From Nothopassalora personata (lineage: Eukaryota; Ascomycota; Dothideomycetes; Mycosphaerellales; Mycosphaerellaceae): a stretch of DNA of 64,000 bases. The notes below the pieces were generated by a model. The model searched no databases and was not told the origin of the DNA. It worked only from the letters and a program-made list of their open reading frames with translations. How positions within the stretch are numbered: position 1 is the stretch's first letter; each line of letters opens with the position of its first letter. The translations under genes were made by a program, and so were the position numbers. Shown one piece after another: positions 30,242 to 43,282 of this stretch. The DNA lies in assembly GCA_033816765.1 (NCBI GenBank), contig CM066291.1:5456001-5520000 (forward strand), written 5' to 3'.

Positions 30242-33186
30242 GTTGTTGTAGTCCTGGCTCCAGGTCCGAGGCGCTATAACGTGCGACCACGCGACATGTC
30301 GGTCAAGTCTTGTCGTTGCTATCGATGCATTGGGGATGCTCAAGAAGTGCGTGGCGGTGATTGCTTGGTTTCAATCAAGGTGCCGAAGCGAGTCCGGGTC
30401 GAAGCAGGATGTGTTGGCACGCGTCGCTTGCTGGACAATCCGGGTCTACTGTATATCGCGTCGCCGCTGTTTGTCAGGCGCGTGCTGGTTTGACGCAGAG
30501 AGTGGACGCAGCCCAGTACGGTCGACTGCTTCGAGTGCCTGTCAGGAGGGAGTGTGGCCGTCGTAGCGGCGTCGTGTGACGAATGACACGGATGCGGGAC
30601 AAAAGCAGGAAAGAGAGACAATTGTTGACGGGGGAAAATGGAGTCGCCGTGCGGTCATCAACGGTGGTGGGTGGCAGCTCAGACTTTGATGAGGCCGATC
30701 AGGCGCTAGGCGTGGAAGGGCGGATGGCTGCCGTCGACAGGGCCCCGTCAGGCACAATCCCCGCAGCCAACGAGCTAGTTCAAGTGAACCTTGCAGCGAC
30801 AAAAAGATCGGTCGCTTGTTGTCTTGCTGGGTTCTGCGCCGTGAAGAGAAAAGCAAGAGTTGCAGTGGGTGGGTCGGGTCGGGCGGTGCTTCTGCGAATG
30901 TGATGCATATCACTTGCTGCTGGCTGCACGCCGTGCCGTGCTTTCGTCCCAGTCGTCCACACTCTGCACACCTCTTCTTGTCAGACAACAGCACCACAAT
31001 AAACAAATTGTTTCGCGTTTGGGCTCGGTGGGAGCTGCATCCAGGCGCACGGCGTACTCGCGTCTAATCCATGGAAACCAAACACCCAGCTAGCGACTTG
31101 GCTGAAAAGAATGTTTTGACAGGACCGACGCGCTTGGCAAATGCCTTCAGTGGTCTGCCGCCGCGACAATAGCAGTAGAACTAACTAGGCTTTTTTTTTG
31201 CTAAACGCCATGCGAAGTGCCATCACAGTGGGCCGACAACGAGCTTTTGCCGCGAGTCGAATGGCCATGTGACCACACTTGGCTATGCTACCTTGGAGAC
31301 CACGAACATGTGACGGAGAAAACGCCGTGATTTGGCGTCACAGACATCATTTGGATGTGTGTGGGTGTGTGTGGGTATTGGTCGGTGCGGCCACGTTGAC
31401 TGTTGTAAACGTCGATGCAGAACGCCAGTGCCATCAACGTCTGATCGATGGTTGACATCCTGTCATTGCATACCTAACTGTCTCTTCACCGATTCCAAAC
31501 AAGGAAGAACAATGCTGTGCAACAGTTTCATTCGAATACAAAGTCATTGGTGATCAGCTTTACCAGCTACTACATGCACCACATTGCTTGATACCTCGCT
31601 TAGCTGTGAGTTCAAATGTTGTGAGCCTTTTCTTGCCCTTGGCTGCATCGGCTGTACCACACAACACGGCAAATGAATGGGCTACTGCAATGGTGACTGC
31701 AGGACTGCCAGTATCCGTAGGTGCAGCAAGCCTGCCGCTGAGAGCAAGGAATGTCATGCTGCTGCCGGCCACGACTTCGTGGTATTTCATCCATAGTCGC
31801 TACGCTCAGAACAAAATGCATCTGTGGTGTGCGGTTGTTTGTGTTTGGTCTGCTTGTGTGACCCAACAGATTGGCAACCAGATCAATAAACCTTCGCACC
31901 AACTTTCAACTGGAGCCATCCTATTTGGCCTCGCTGTCCGGTGCAAATGCGAACCCGCTGTCGATGCATGTGGGACGTTTGGACACTAAAGCCAGGAATT
32001 TTGTTCCTGTCGTGGACACGTGAAGTCCGAAAGGATTTCGCTGTGGAGGTTGGCAGCGGGGCGCGCAGAGTTCAACACACAGACAGGTGGTCCCCAGCTC
32101 GTGGCCAGAAGACCGCAGACTTCAGAACTGTGTCCGGAGCAGTCAAATTTTGCAACGGCGCAACTCCGCTCTCTCTCTGCTGTTGCCGTCAGCCCGTTCA
32201 CTTCGTTTCTCGACTGCCGTCCGAAATCCTGGGAAGGACAATGACATTGGTGTTTCAGCATGTTTCATGTACCGTTCGCTTGCGATTCAGCCGACTGCAG
32301 GGGGGTTCGACACCATGTCTTTTACTATTGACCGAATGATTCCGTGCCTGGCAATTGACTAAGAGGCGTTCAACAAGCTGCAGGCCATTCAACGTCCGAA
32401 CCGTTCGCCCGCCCGGTACTGCAGCAAACGTCACTGAGTGAACCCAAGGTGAAAACGTGCAATCCAGCAGGCTTTATGTACGCAGCCGCCGCCGCGTTTT
32501 CTAGTGCGCTGCGACGTCGCTCATCGACGACGTCATTCGTCGGTTATCTTTCGATAAACAGGCACTTCCCAGGTCGTCGGTTTGGCACCGAGAAACACCG
32601 GATATGAGAGCCGCCGGGGCTGAACCTACCTGTCCGTCGCATCTTGGGATCACATGATACGTATTGATTTAGAGCCATGCCTGTGCGTGGAAGTTTACAA
32701 CAGCTTGCACTGCGACGTACCCGAAGAAGCAGTGTAATTTGCGCGCTCCACAACGACAGTTTCATCTGCCTCAATTCGTCGCATCTGCGTGCATGCCGTG
32801 CGGGCGGAGCACAAGTCATCCCAGTCTCTAGCAAGGATCATTGATAGGCTCCATCGAGTCTGGTTCCGACTGGTCACAGTGGCCTGTGTCCAGACTGCGG
32901 ATCGTGGTGTAGATGACACATTAGGCACGTCGTTCCTGGAAGTGCCTAAAGTTTCCTCACTTCCTGCCATATTTCGTGATCATGGCTGTCACATGTTTTT
33001 TTCTGTTGAGCTAGCATTGCAGCTAAGGGTGGCATCACGTGCATGGCACGATACCTTCCGCCTCAAGGCCGTTCGTTCAACAGAGTGATGTCGTGCTTCG
33101 GATACACCAAAGCGCCGCTGACGATTGGCGTGGTTGTTACTCTGCGCAAGCGCCACGAATGGCACTTCACCTGAGGTGCAGGTCCT
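30242..33186. other. Long intergenic region
   Basis: No gene is supported in this 2.9-kb stretch. It has normal CpA/TpG content, a T-run at 31,191-31,199 and many short unrelated frames. It presumably holds the promoter of the gene to the left and the 3' region of the PNK gene. Confidence 0.55.
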
Positions 33187-34608
33187 TTAATTGATCCAGT
33201 ACTTCGACCACAACGCCTTCTCCTCATCTGTACCTCTGAAGACGAAGTCGATTTTCGTAATGTCATGAAACCCTTCCTCGAGTTTTGGTTCACGATATCT
33301 GGAGGCGAATCCCGTGAACGCCATTCGCGGCAGCATGGCCCTCTTTTCGGGATTCATCTGTAGGCACGTCAGCATGAAGATCATCGTACTCTGCACAATA
33401 CCTGCCACAGCTGATGTCTATACTAAGAACAAACTTACCAGTCCATCAGACAATGCTCGCACCGTATCATTGTGCTCGCATAGCTTGGCGGGAGCTGTGA
33501 AGTGCACCAGTCGAATCGGTACTTTGAGCTTCGCTGCCAGTGCCACCCACGTTGACCGCGTTTCGATGTCTGCGTTGGTGTTGTCCACCGCCACCGCTTT
33601 CTTGTCCTCTATCAGCTGTGTGGCAACCTTCATGCACTTCTCTCTGGTCTTGAGGATATCCTGGTTCACGCGTTCGTAGCCTAATGGTTCCAAATGTCGC
33701 CAGAAAAAGCTCGACTTGCCAGCACCCGGACTCCCGCAGAATATCACGAGCTCCACGTCATTCTTCTTGGTGAAGATTACCGGGTCGATGTCTGTGTGGG
33801 TGTCCAGCTTTGCTTCGGCGTATTGCTTTGGGTCGAATGACCTCACGAAGGGCTTCGGATCTTCGCCCAGCCAATACTCTTCTGGGGTCTGGAAAGGTAT
33901 GCCCACGTTGGCAGCGAAGTCACGATCCGAGCACGAGTGATCCTTGCGTATCTTTGCAGCTTTGTCACCATCACGTCCTGCTGCATCGCCCACGAAAACG
34001 CAGCTGTTACGATCAATGTGTGCTGGATCGTTGAGGCCGTAGTCGTCCAGCATCTGCTGCCACATGCCACTTCTGGGCTTTCGGAAGAGGTCCTTCTCGG
34101 TTGCGGCATAGACTGTAATTGGTAGTTGGAGAGTGTTGAATACTGCTGTGATCTTGCCCTTGAAGTTGCTGAGACTCTTCTTCTCGCTCAACCTGTCAGA
34201 CTTCAGGCTGATGCCGCTCTGGTTACTCACGACAACCACAGCATATCCATCCGCATTGAGCTGTTTGAGCTTGGAAGGAATGCTCGAGTGCCACCACTGC
34301 CAATCATCTGCACCTTTGGAGAAGACATTGCCCGATTTAGTCTTGATCAAAGTGTCATCAAAATCGAAGGCTGCCACTTTCGTCGGTCTGGGTCGAGGTG
34401 TTGTCGTTGCATTCTCGTACCGCCCAACAAGCAGAGTCTCACGGAGAACATGGAACGTGATCTTTTCGGGTTCCTTTTCGGACGCAGGCTTGAAAAAGTT
34501 CGCGACAGCGCTGTTGGTTGTGGTCGCTGGCAGCTTCCTTTTGGACCGAGGCGGGGAAATGTCACGGTCGGTCGAAGCCACCCGCTTGAAGGACAATTTT
34601 GGAGCCAT
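33187..34608 (-). CDS. Bifunctional polynucleotide kinase / 3'-phosphatase
   Basis: Two exons, 34608-33439 and 33357-33187, with an 81-nt intron (GTAAGT...CTACAG, phase 0), give 446 aa. The HAD phosphatase domain has DFDDTLIKTKSG (DxDxT nucleophile) and VSNQSGI at ~residues 100-150. The kinase domain has the P-loop GSPGAGKSS and ends in the family motif NPEKRAMLP..AF. The enzyme restores 5'-phosphate and 3'-hydroxyl ends at DNA breaks for ligation. An N-terminal VANFFKP stretch may bind a partner. An in-frame ATG at 34683 adds 25 basic, acid-poor residues that could be a mitochondrial presequence, so the true start is uncertain. No FHA domain is seen, unlike the animal enzyme. Confidence 0.92.
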
Positions 34609-34683
34609 CGCAGTGCATCGAGCAGAAAAGCAAACCCCCAAACGCCGACCGTGTGATGTAACAAGTAGAATTGATGTTTCCAT

Positions 34684-35351
34684 ACAGTGGTTGATGGTGA
34701 AGGCAGGAATAAGTCGGGTAAGGCGCGTTACGCGTTTCCCTGCAAGAGCATTGGCGCGAGATCACATGCACCTTCCTTCTTCGTCATTTAGTGTTGAGGT
34801 AGCATACTACATAAACATGTGGAATTGTCGGCGACAACGATTACCAGTGTTTCGGGCTGACCAAAGTGATCGGTATGCGACGCAAGATAACACAGAAAAT
34901 GTTAACGATGTTCACTACTAATGTAGTCAAAGAATCGTCTATACATGTAGGCACAATATTGACAATGGGGAACGATGGACGTTAAATATGACCGCCAGCA
35001 GCAGCAAGAGTCGCCCAACACAAATCAAAGTCAGGTATGCCTTTGGCGAGCTCGCGTCCTGTGGCTTCGTACCCTCATTATTATCTTCAATTCGCTTTGC
35101 CTCTTGTTCATCTCCCATCACTAGAATCGGTTTCTAGACTGTTGCCGCCAGCCACCAGAATCTTCTCAGTGCAGAGAACTCTGATCACCTTCAAGCCCTG
35201 GAGTAATGCCTGTCGTATAGTCCATATCTATATACACCCATCATAACACAAAATCTAGTACCCAGTCGTAACGCCTCGCTATGATGAACACAAACAACAT
35301 ACCTGACACACGACATCTACCGACTGCCGAGCTCGACGCACGTGAGGCCAA
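34684..35351. other. Intergenic region between PNK and the SUR7-type gene
   Basis: PNK promoter and the 3' flank of the SUR7-type gene. No additional gene or RNA is seen. Confidence 0.55.
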
Positions 35352-36404
35352 TCACGACTTCCTCGCACGCTGAAATATTGGCAACCCTCTCCTCTTCCCA
35401 GGCTTCTCCTCGACACGATCGCTAACCCCCGCCGTCTCCCTCTTCCAAGCTTTCTTACTCCCCGTCTTCTTCCCCCTCCTTACATCCCTCCGACTGGCAC
35501 AGCAGCAACACATCCCGATCTGGACGAGCCACGCCAGGATCGCCGCCCCGGCCGCAATCCACATGAAGATGAACATTTCCAGGCCGAGGGACGCTCCAAT
35601 GTTCAGCTGTGTAGCGCCAGTGATGACGTTCCTCATGATGATGAACATCACTGTTGCGATGACGGCTGCGACGGTTACGCAGAGGGCGCCGAGGAATGTG
35701 AGGATGGCAACCGGGAGGGTCAGCCAGCGGGTGTAGACCGAGAGAGGTTGGAGGAAAATGAGGATGAAGTTGAGGGGTGCGGCGGTCAGGAAGAGGCCGA
35801 ACATCCAGTTGGAGACGAGGCGGATCAGGTCGAGGATGCTGTTGATGTCGGCGGGGAGGGCGACTGGGGTGTGTTAGCTTGATGAAATATCGTATAGGGA
35901 CAATCCTGAAGGTGTCTACTACCTACCAGTGGCGCCTGCGAGAAGCTGGCTCTGGATGATGTCAACAGGATTGAACCAGTATAGTGTCTGCGGTGAGGAG
36001 CAGTTCGTAACACCATCTCCATTGTACCCTTCACAGTATCCCCACAACCCAACAGTATAGAAGTCGTGCAGGCCGAGTGACTGCGCAATACTGTTGATGA
36101 GCACAGCATTGGGTACTGCTACCGGGATGATGTCGGACAAGTCGAGCTTGATGAAGTAGATCTTGTTCCGTGTGCTCTCGTTCTTCGTGTTGCCAACCTC
36201 AACCAGAATGATGAACACTACTGACACTAGCAGTAAGAACGAGGATACTAGAGACCAGTAAAACCTTGCCCTTGTCGCCCGCTTGACCTGTTGTTTCGAA
36301 GGCTCAAAGTCGTTGGTAAGAGTCCTATCCGAGTTGGATCTCACTCCTACATCATCATCAACCTTCTCCTTCGCCGCCTTCTTGTTCTTGTTACGGCCAA
36401 ACAT
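35352..36404 (-). CDS. SUR7/PalI-family membrane protein
   Basis: Exons 36404-35927 and 35863-35352 with a 63-nt intron (GTAGGT...CCCAG) give 329 aa from the ATG of MFGRNKNKK. In-frame ATGs at 36530 and 36608 would extend the N-terminus. The first transmembrane helix (SLVSSFLLLVSVVFIIL) is followed by a long extracellular loop with the claudin-like signature GLWGYCEG...C. Three more helices and a basic Cys-rich cytoplasmic tail (CCCCASRR...KKAWKRE) come after it. This is the topology of SUR7 proteins, which organise eisosome or plasma-membrane domains and affect endocytosis and cell-wall integrity. The CCCC cluster just inside the last helix is a likely palmitoylation site (inference). Confidence 0.88.
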
Positions 36405-37416
36405 AACGTCCACACTGCTCCTCTTCCCGGTGATGAACGAGCGAGTCTGCTCGCCGGAAATGGTATCAGGGTCAAGTCGGTGGGCGAATTCAGAAATTCC
36501 CACGGCCAAACGTGTAGAGAAGACGTCCATGCCCAAGACGAAAGAAGTCAATGGCTTCGAGCACTTAGCCTCGTACCCGGTGCTCCACTCCGCCCATGGA
36601 ACACACATACACACAGATTCGTGGTGCAGAGCGAAATGGCAGAGTCGACATCATCGTCACCACCAACGGCGCCAGCACGACGGCACCAACGACCCGACAG
36701 CAGCGTTCCCTCGCTGCGAGCACGCGTCGAAGGAGCGTGCCAGCGATGTGCAGACGTCACACTTTGGGGAAGTGGCCGTTGAGCTGAAGCTAAAGACCCG
36801 GTTTCGGTAAGCTGCCGACATTGCCGAGCCTAATACAGTAATGATTATGCACGAAGATTTTCGCAAGCATAGACTAACCCTAATGCAGATCCTCGTGCCT
36901 AGTCTTGCTCGTGGTTGCTGCGAAGGTGAATCGTCTGTCGTTCGACTTCGCACCGCGATGTGTGTCGTGCTGGCGGAAAAAGCTATTTCGCAGGGAAAGG
37001 ATACCATGCTATATAGCACGTCCCTCATCGAGCTGTCTTGGCATCACCACACTCCATTGCAAATAGAGTCAAACCTGGAACGGTAACGCGCAAGAACGTG
37101 CCACAGACGGATGCTTGCGCAGTCGTTCCTCCACAGACGTCACCAGACATGAGCGTGGTGGAGCCTCTGAATCGCGGAGGAGATCTAGTATGCACGGCTG
37201 TGCGGCTCTGGTACGCCCGATGCTCGTGTAGTCAACGGTAGGCTATGGTAAGCGTCCTCGTGTGTTGGAGCCGCGTGCTTCCTGCTGGTGTGCAAGGACA
37301 GCGACCTGTGTGTACACCTTCGTCTGCAATCTGAGGGAGGAAGTGCTTGTCTTGGACAGTTTCCTGTGCCTGTTGCGCGCTATCACAGCACGACGCATCC
37401 TTAAGCACATCTCAAG
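36405..37416. other. Divergent intergenic region, SUR7-type gene and PLC-X gene
   Basis: About 1 kb between two divergently transcribed genes, presumably holding both promoters. No further ORF is credible. Confidence 0.55.
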
Positions 37417-38884
37417 ATGCTACCCACAGGATTATGGCTGCTATGTCTGGCCGTTGCGGCAAGAGCACAGGAAACATCGAGCACGACTAGCAGCAGTGGG
37501 AGCAGGGGGGGAAGTTCAAGCAGCACAGCGAGCAACGCCCTCTTCTCGTTCACGAATTCACTTTCGACCTTGCCCGGCCCGATCCCGACATCAGCTTTCA
37601 CAGGCTCCGAATATACCTACCTGTCACCCACGGGACAGAGTACAGTCCAGGCATTGACCGACACGACATCAATCAACGGCTCACTCCCGACCTTCACAAC
37701 GACCTCGCCCGCCTCTTCGAACTCGCAAGTCACCGTTTCCAGCAAGTCCGTGTCCTTGACGCAGTTGATCGGTGCAACACAGAACAGTACTTCCAATAGC
37801 ACTGCGAGCTCCACATCAACCGCTGCTGCGCCCACGAACACCGTCCCTTGCAACGGACACCCAGAGTTCTGCACGCGCAAGTACAGCAACATCACAGGGG
37901 TTGCCGCCCACAATGCCTTCTTCGTGGTCAAGAACAATGCAGCCAGCAACCAGGATCTGCCTATCACCGCGCAGATGAATGATGGCGTCCGCATGCGTAA
38001 GAGAACATACATTGAGGGTTCTCAATACCGTCCGCTAACGATTCCCAGTCACTGGTGAAGTTCATCGTGTCAATGGCACATTGTACAACTGCCACACCAG
38101 CTGCGATCTCCTGAACGCGGGCACATACGAATCAGGATTGGTTACAGTCCGAGAGTGGCTCCAGGACCACCCTTACGATGTCATGTCCCTCCTCATCGTC
38201 AACAGCAACTTCGTCTGGGTCGAGAACTTCACCGCGCCCTTCGAGAACGCCGGCCTGATGCCATACCTCTACACGCCATCCTACATCCCACAATATCGCG
38301 AGCAATGGCCAACCTTGGGCGAGATGGTCCTCCGCAACGACCGTCTCGTAGTCTTCATGGACTACAACGCAAACCAAGAATCAGTACCCTTCATCCTCGA
38401 TGAGTTCACCCACATGTGGGAGACACCTTTCTCGCCCCAGGACCAGGCTTTCCCATGCACGCAGCAGAGACCTCCGAATCTCAACCAGACACAGGCGCGG
38501 GATAACTACATGTACCTTGCAAACCACAATCTGAACACAGCCATCGACTTGTCGTCCATCGGCATCGATACCAGCGAGCTGCTAGTCCCCAACACAGCCG
38601 ACATCAACGACACCAATGGGCAACAGAACGAATACGGCCGCCTCGGCGCTATGAACATCAACTGCACCGCCGAGTGGGGACGTCCGCCGAACTGGCTATT
38701 GGTCGACTATTACAACTACGGCAGCCCGGAACCTGGCTCGGTCTTCGAGGTTGCCGCGACTGCAAATGGTGTCACGTACGACAGGGCTTGCTGTGGTCTT
38801 GCTCAATCAGCGGCGCCGTATGTGCGGGCTAGCTCGGCGGGGCTTGCGATTGCCATTGGTGCTGCGACGCTTATGGCGTGGTAG
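37417..38884 (+). CDS. Secreted, GPI-anchored PLC-X-domain protein
   Basis: Exons 37417-37996 and 38049-38884 with a 52-nt intron (GTAAGA...CCCAG) give 471 aa. A signal peptide (LWLLCLAVAARAQ) leads into a long Ser/Thr-rich, probably O-glycosylated stretch (to residue ~145). A PLC-like phosphodiesterase TIM-barrel domain follows, with the first catalytic His in GVAAHNAFF, GVRM, and the second motif YNCHTSC. The short hydrophobic C-terminus (AGLAIAIGAATLMAW) after small residues is a GPI-attachment signal. The family is related to the X domain of phosphatidylinositol-specific phospholipase C but lacks the eukaryotic Y, EF-hand and C2 domains. It probably acts at the cell wall or surface; the substrate is unknown. 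Confidence 0.88.
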
Positions 38885-39437
38885 AGAAGAGTTTTTTTTT
38901 GATACTTCCGCATAGCGAGGCGTCGGATGTGGATATAGGCTACGAATTACGAGCACTTACATATATGAAGACTGTAGATTAATGCGCCTGAAAGACATAA
39001 GTCTCTCGACCCACAGCTTCGGTCGTGTAGTACCTCTCGAGGTGGCCTCGAATTGCTGCGAAAGCGCGGATGTCGCACACCTTCAGCAGCGAGTCATTAG
39101 CATGCATCGTTGCCCTCGATACAGTAGCTGCCTGCAAGGTGCTCGTCGGGTCTCGCCACGCATCACACCTGCCTTAATCTTTAAGTTGGCTGGGTCCGCC
39201 GGGTGGGGGGCGGGGCGGGGGGGGACCGGTTAGTGAGAGGCATGCAATGTTGCCGAGGATTGGTTGAAGGGTTTTGGAGGTAGGGTTGGGGATGTGAGTT
39301 ACGAGGGAAAAGGGGTTATGTTTGCGATATGTCTGTCTTCATAATCGCATTCTTTGAGGAATCGCTCAAGACATGTCGTATATATGTCTCTTGGCCTGCC
39401 AGACCTCCCTTCCCCCTTCCTCCCCTTCTCCTCCCCA
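38885..39437. other. Intergenic region between convergent genes
   Basis: The 3' flanks of the PLC-X gene and the DAL5-type permease. It contains a T-run (38,892-38,900) and a G-rich tract at 39,203-39,228. No gene is seen. Confidence 0.6.
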
Positions 39438-41029
39438 TCAATAAACATACCTAAACCCACTCCTCTCCCCATCCGTTAAATTATCCCACACATCCGCATC
39501 TAACGCACTCATACTCTTCCCCCTCCCCCACTTCTTGTCCCTGAAATTATTCACACTCATATAATACAGCGCCAAACAACACACAATCGCCACCGCGCCC
39601 GCCTCAGTCCCCAAGAGCGTGATTCTCGCGGGCTGAAACTCGGGCGCATCCTGCTGCCGTACCGCATAAGGACCAATGATATTCCCAATAGCGAGACCTG
39701 CGGACATCAGACTCACTGCGATGCTTCGTTTCGTGTGACCAGCCACATTGGCGGCGGTCCACTGATAGGATATCATGACTGTCGGCATGGCGCTGGCGGC
39801 GATGTAAATTCCAGCAAGCATTGCGGCGCGGTTGGTGTGGGGCATGAAAGACATTAGAGCGTAGCCGAGGATTGCTAAGCAGTTGCAGCTTGCGAAGGTA
39901 GCCCAGCGCGGGATCCAGTGTTTTCTTATACAGAAGCCTGTGATGAGGACGGCTGTGACTCCGACGGCGCCGCCGGGCATGTTGAGCAACGCGGCTTCTT
40001 TGGAGGTATAACCGAAACCGCGGATTAAGGTGGTGGAGTAGAGATTTCCGATTCCGGCCGAGACGCTTACAGCTATGATGGCGAGGGTGAGCAAGTAGAG
40101 TTGTGGGTCGGTTAGGACGGAGATGATGTGCAGGGAGTTCCAGGCTCGGTTGGAGACGCCTGTGCCGTTGATTGCGACGTGTTTGAGGACTGCGGATTTC
40201 TCGGCGTCGGAGAGGAACCAGGCTTGCATGGGGGAGTCGGGGAGGAGGATGAAAGTTAGTACACCGATGATGATGCTAATGACGCCTAGGACGATGTACA
40301 TCATGCGCCAGGCCTCGATGGTGGTGGTGGTTAGATGCTGGAACCCGAAGGAGAGCAGGCCGCCAATGATCATGGCGGAGCCGACGGATGTGTACCAGCC
40401 TGCGTAGCGGATGACTTGTTCGTCTTTGCGGTAGTATTGTGAGGATATGATCATGCACGCGGGAGGGATTGTGGCGTCGCAGATGCCCATGAGGACGCGG
40501 AGAGCTACCAGACCGTGGAAGCCTTGGACTGCGGCGGTGCAGGTCACGAGCACGCCCCAGATGGTGAGAACGCCGCCGAGCCATTTTCCGATAGGCACGC
40601 GGTTTAGGACGAAGCCGATGAGGATGGTCGCCACGAGGTATGCCTCCCAGAGCGCGGCGGAGGCGTGGTTGAGTTGTTCGCCTTGGAGGTTGAGGTCTTC
40701 GGGCAGTCCCATTACTACGGCGTACTGTGAAAATTTAGCTGTGTCTCATGTTTGGCCCGATCATGTTCTCGGCTTACATTGAACAAGAATTTATCCAGAA
40801 ACTGCATGCCATACACGAAGTACAGACACACCGGAATGTGCCGGTCGATCTTTGTCCTCACATACGCAATGTCAAGCACCTGACTCTCCGTCGATGCATG
40901 CTTCCGTAGAAAGTCATACGCTTCGTCCAGTTGGCGTGTATCCACTCGTATAGGTCCTTCGATATGTGTCTTGACAGTCCGCCATTTGCTCCAGCTTCCG
41001 AACGACCTGCTCCCAAAAGTTCCAGACAT
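39438..41029 (-). CDS. MFS permease, allantoate/DAL5-type anion:cation symporter
   Basis: Exons 41029-40778 and 40724-39438 with a 53-nt intron (GTAAGC...CACAG, phase 0) give 512 aa. The splice joins FLDKFLFN to YAVVMGLPEDLNL, which restores the signature of the first transmembrane helix in this family. About 12 hydrophobic helices follow, with a cytoplasmic central loop after LLPDSPMQAWFLSDAEK. Relatives import organic anions such as allantoate, nicotinate, pantothenate or vitamin derivatives with protons. The exact substrate cannot be read from the sequence. The two ends are clean and no disruption is seen. Confidence 0.9.
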
Positions 41030-42694
41030 TTTCCGAACGTGAGCTGCGCGCGTGGCGATGGTGGTGCCCGAGGATATGTAGTCACTAGCGCCGGGTGTTT
41101 GCGCTGCAGTCAGCAGATGGACACGTTCTCAAGGCGAATTACGACACCGCATTGGTCCATAACAAGCTGTCGTTGGTGATCAAAGTTCGCCCAGGATGTC
41201 GAACATGGAACATGGGTGCTGAAATTCGCTGCTGTTGATGAGGATTCTTCGAATGGAAGGCCACCAATGTGGCACGCACCCGACCTTTCTTGGCGTGAAA
41301 GTCGGATTTCAGCATCTTGGTGTCATGTCGACGATGAGTTGGTACACAAGTCGCAGGAATACCGTTGTTCAGATGGAAAGCCCGCTTGGTGTCCAGACCA
41401 CGGCCAGTGACACCAGCTGGGAGCAAGGTGGCGAGACCACGACTTCCTTGCTCCGTTTCTTGCCATGAGATACCGTCTGCAAGTCGATGACCTGGTGTCA
41501 ATCTGTGTCAAATAAGGCCAACATGTCGTCATATGTTCGAGAACGTATGGCGGGCACAAGGCGTCGAGTTTGGCTACCATAGCAAGTTTCACAGCGGGAA
41601 CGTTCATTCGAGCGAGCTGAGAAGCGTCCGCCGATGCTATACGGGTGTGCCCGACGGTGCTTGGATGCTAAAGTGTCGCCGACGTGATCAGAAATCTTCC
41701 CACAGGCACCTTCAGCTGTGGTATGCGACGATAGCGTGGAGCTTCGGCATAACTTGGAGGCAGGGTCTGTCAATACTACTACATACAGATTGTTTCTCCT
41801 GCGAATGATGTCCATGAAGGCCTTGGGGCGACGGGAACGCCCCCAGCAGGTGTCAAGCATGGCGACGAGGGTTAAATCTCTGTTGACGTCGCCGACGGTG
41901 TGGTGGTGTATGTATTGTGTTTTAGAAGTCATTCCTTCCTTGCATGCAGCGGGGGAAGCTCCGAAGCTGTTCTGCAGGGCTTGACGCACACTGCGTTCTT
42001 GGGCGTCGAGATGATGCATTCACTTTCCCCTCTTCCAACCAACAACAACGACAACAACGAGATACATGTCTCCTGCTTCCTGCCTTCGCAGCCAACGTCA
42101 TGACCATCTAGCCGAGTCGGTGGCTAGCCATTACCTCACCGAGCTCAAGCCGCACTCACGTGAGCGCAGCGCTTGTCCCTGCGCGAATTGTGTGTTGAGT
42201 CTCGCCCCGCAATTTCCCTCTCTGGGCTAGTTAGCCTAGAGCCTAATCAATTCTAGCAGCGAGTTGTTCGGACGGCAGCTAGAGCCCGAGTGCGACTATT
42301 GCGACGATTGAACGCTGCGTCAGACATCACGAGGACTGACAATCAGAATTGGGCACCACCAACTTCTCTGCTCTCCTTTTTGATCCGGCTGTTGACGATT
42401 GACATTGACATACGCAATACAACACAGCGCTTGCGGAAGGAGCTCGCCCACTCGACGATTCCTGCCCAAACATCACCCCACCAAGCAAGACAACGTTCCG
42501 CCGTGAACGTCCCGCCGTGCATACCTGTTGCTTGATTGGACTGCATTGTCTCCACGAGCTCTCCCAGGACGACCGCACTGCATAGTCACGTGCGGTGTCC
42601 AGCACAAAGAGCCGTTCCTGCTGGCCAGGAGCGACGTCTTACATTCACGGCCATTGGCAAGGACGCCGACAGCGCCGCATAGCAGCACAACAAG
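41030..42694. other. Intergenic region upstream of the permease and igo1
   Basis: About 1.7 kb between divergent genes. Many short frames occur on both strands but none resembles a protein or splices into one. CA-rich (CAACAACAACGACAACAACGA, in part) sequence near 42,040 is likely promoter or 5' UTR. Confidence 0.5.
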
Positions 42695-43282
42695 ATGGCT
42701 CTCAATCCGCACCAGAAGAACAAGGTGGACGTCAGCGTATGGTACAATGCGAATTAGATCTATGGACAGCTCTGATCATGTACAGTCACTCTCCGAGGAA
42801 GAACAGAAGCTCTTCCGCCTCTATGGCAAACTCCCAAACAAGAAGGACCTCTTCAACAAGAAGCTCACCGAGCGCAAGTACTTCGACTCTGGCGACTATG
42901 CCCTGTCCAAGGCAGGAAAGGCAGACACGAGCTCGCTGGGCACGGGCTTAGGGCGTGAGCATCCAACGTGAGTAGTAATCTCCTACATACCCCTTCAATA
43001 ACTCCCACCCCGCACTAACAGTCACATACTACTAGACCCGAAAACATCCCTCACCTCTCCCAAGTTCAAAACGCCGGCACACCCACCGCAGAAGGCGGAC
43101 CCCGGAGCAGCATCTCCGGCGGCCCACAACTGCACCCCACCGAATCAAGGGGCCAGAGCGGCAGCCCAGTAAAGGAGGGATCGATCTTGCAACGCGGTAT
43201 GAGCGTGGATGAGCAAGAGACGGATGGCCTTGCGAACATTGGAGGCGACTCAGACCCGAATGGTATGCCAATACGGCAGTAG
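42695..43282 (+). CDS. igo1: Endosulfine-family PP2A-B55 inhibitor (Igo1-like)
   Basis: Three exons, 42695-42736, 42786-42967 and 43036-43282, give exactly 471 nt and 156 aa. The conserved core begins NPHQKNKVDVSSLSEEEQKL and contains the invariant KYFDSGDYALSKAG. In that motif the Ser is the target of the Greatwall/Rim15 kinase, after which the protein inhibits PP2A-B55. In yeasts this links nutrient state to mitotic entry, quiescence and mRNA stability. The C-terminal half is disordered and Ser/Gly/Pro-rich, as usual in filamentous fungi. The first intron starts GTATGG, less usual than GTAAGT, but the reading frame and family match require it. Confidence 0.93.

Noticed and set aside
31560..31989. 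Overlapping frames on both strands around 31.6-31.9 kb
   Set aside because: They have no conserved motif and no plausible splice structure; both strands look equally open by chance.
32302..32316. GGTTCGACACC as part of a tRNA gene
   Set aside because: The flanks do not fold into a cloverleaf and no A box or acceptor stem is present.
41139..42019. Several frames of 90-170 codons upstream of the permease
   Set aside because: They overlap one another on both strands, have no recognisable motif and do not splice into a coherent protein.
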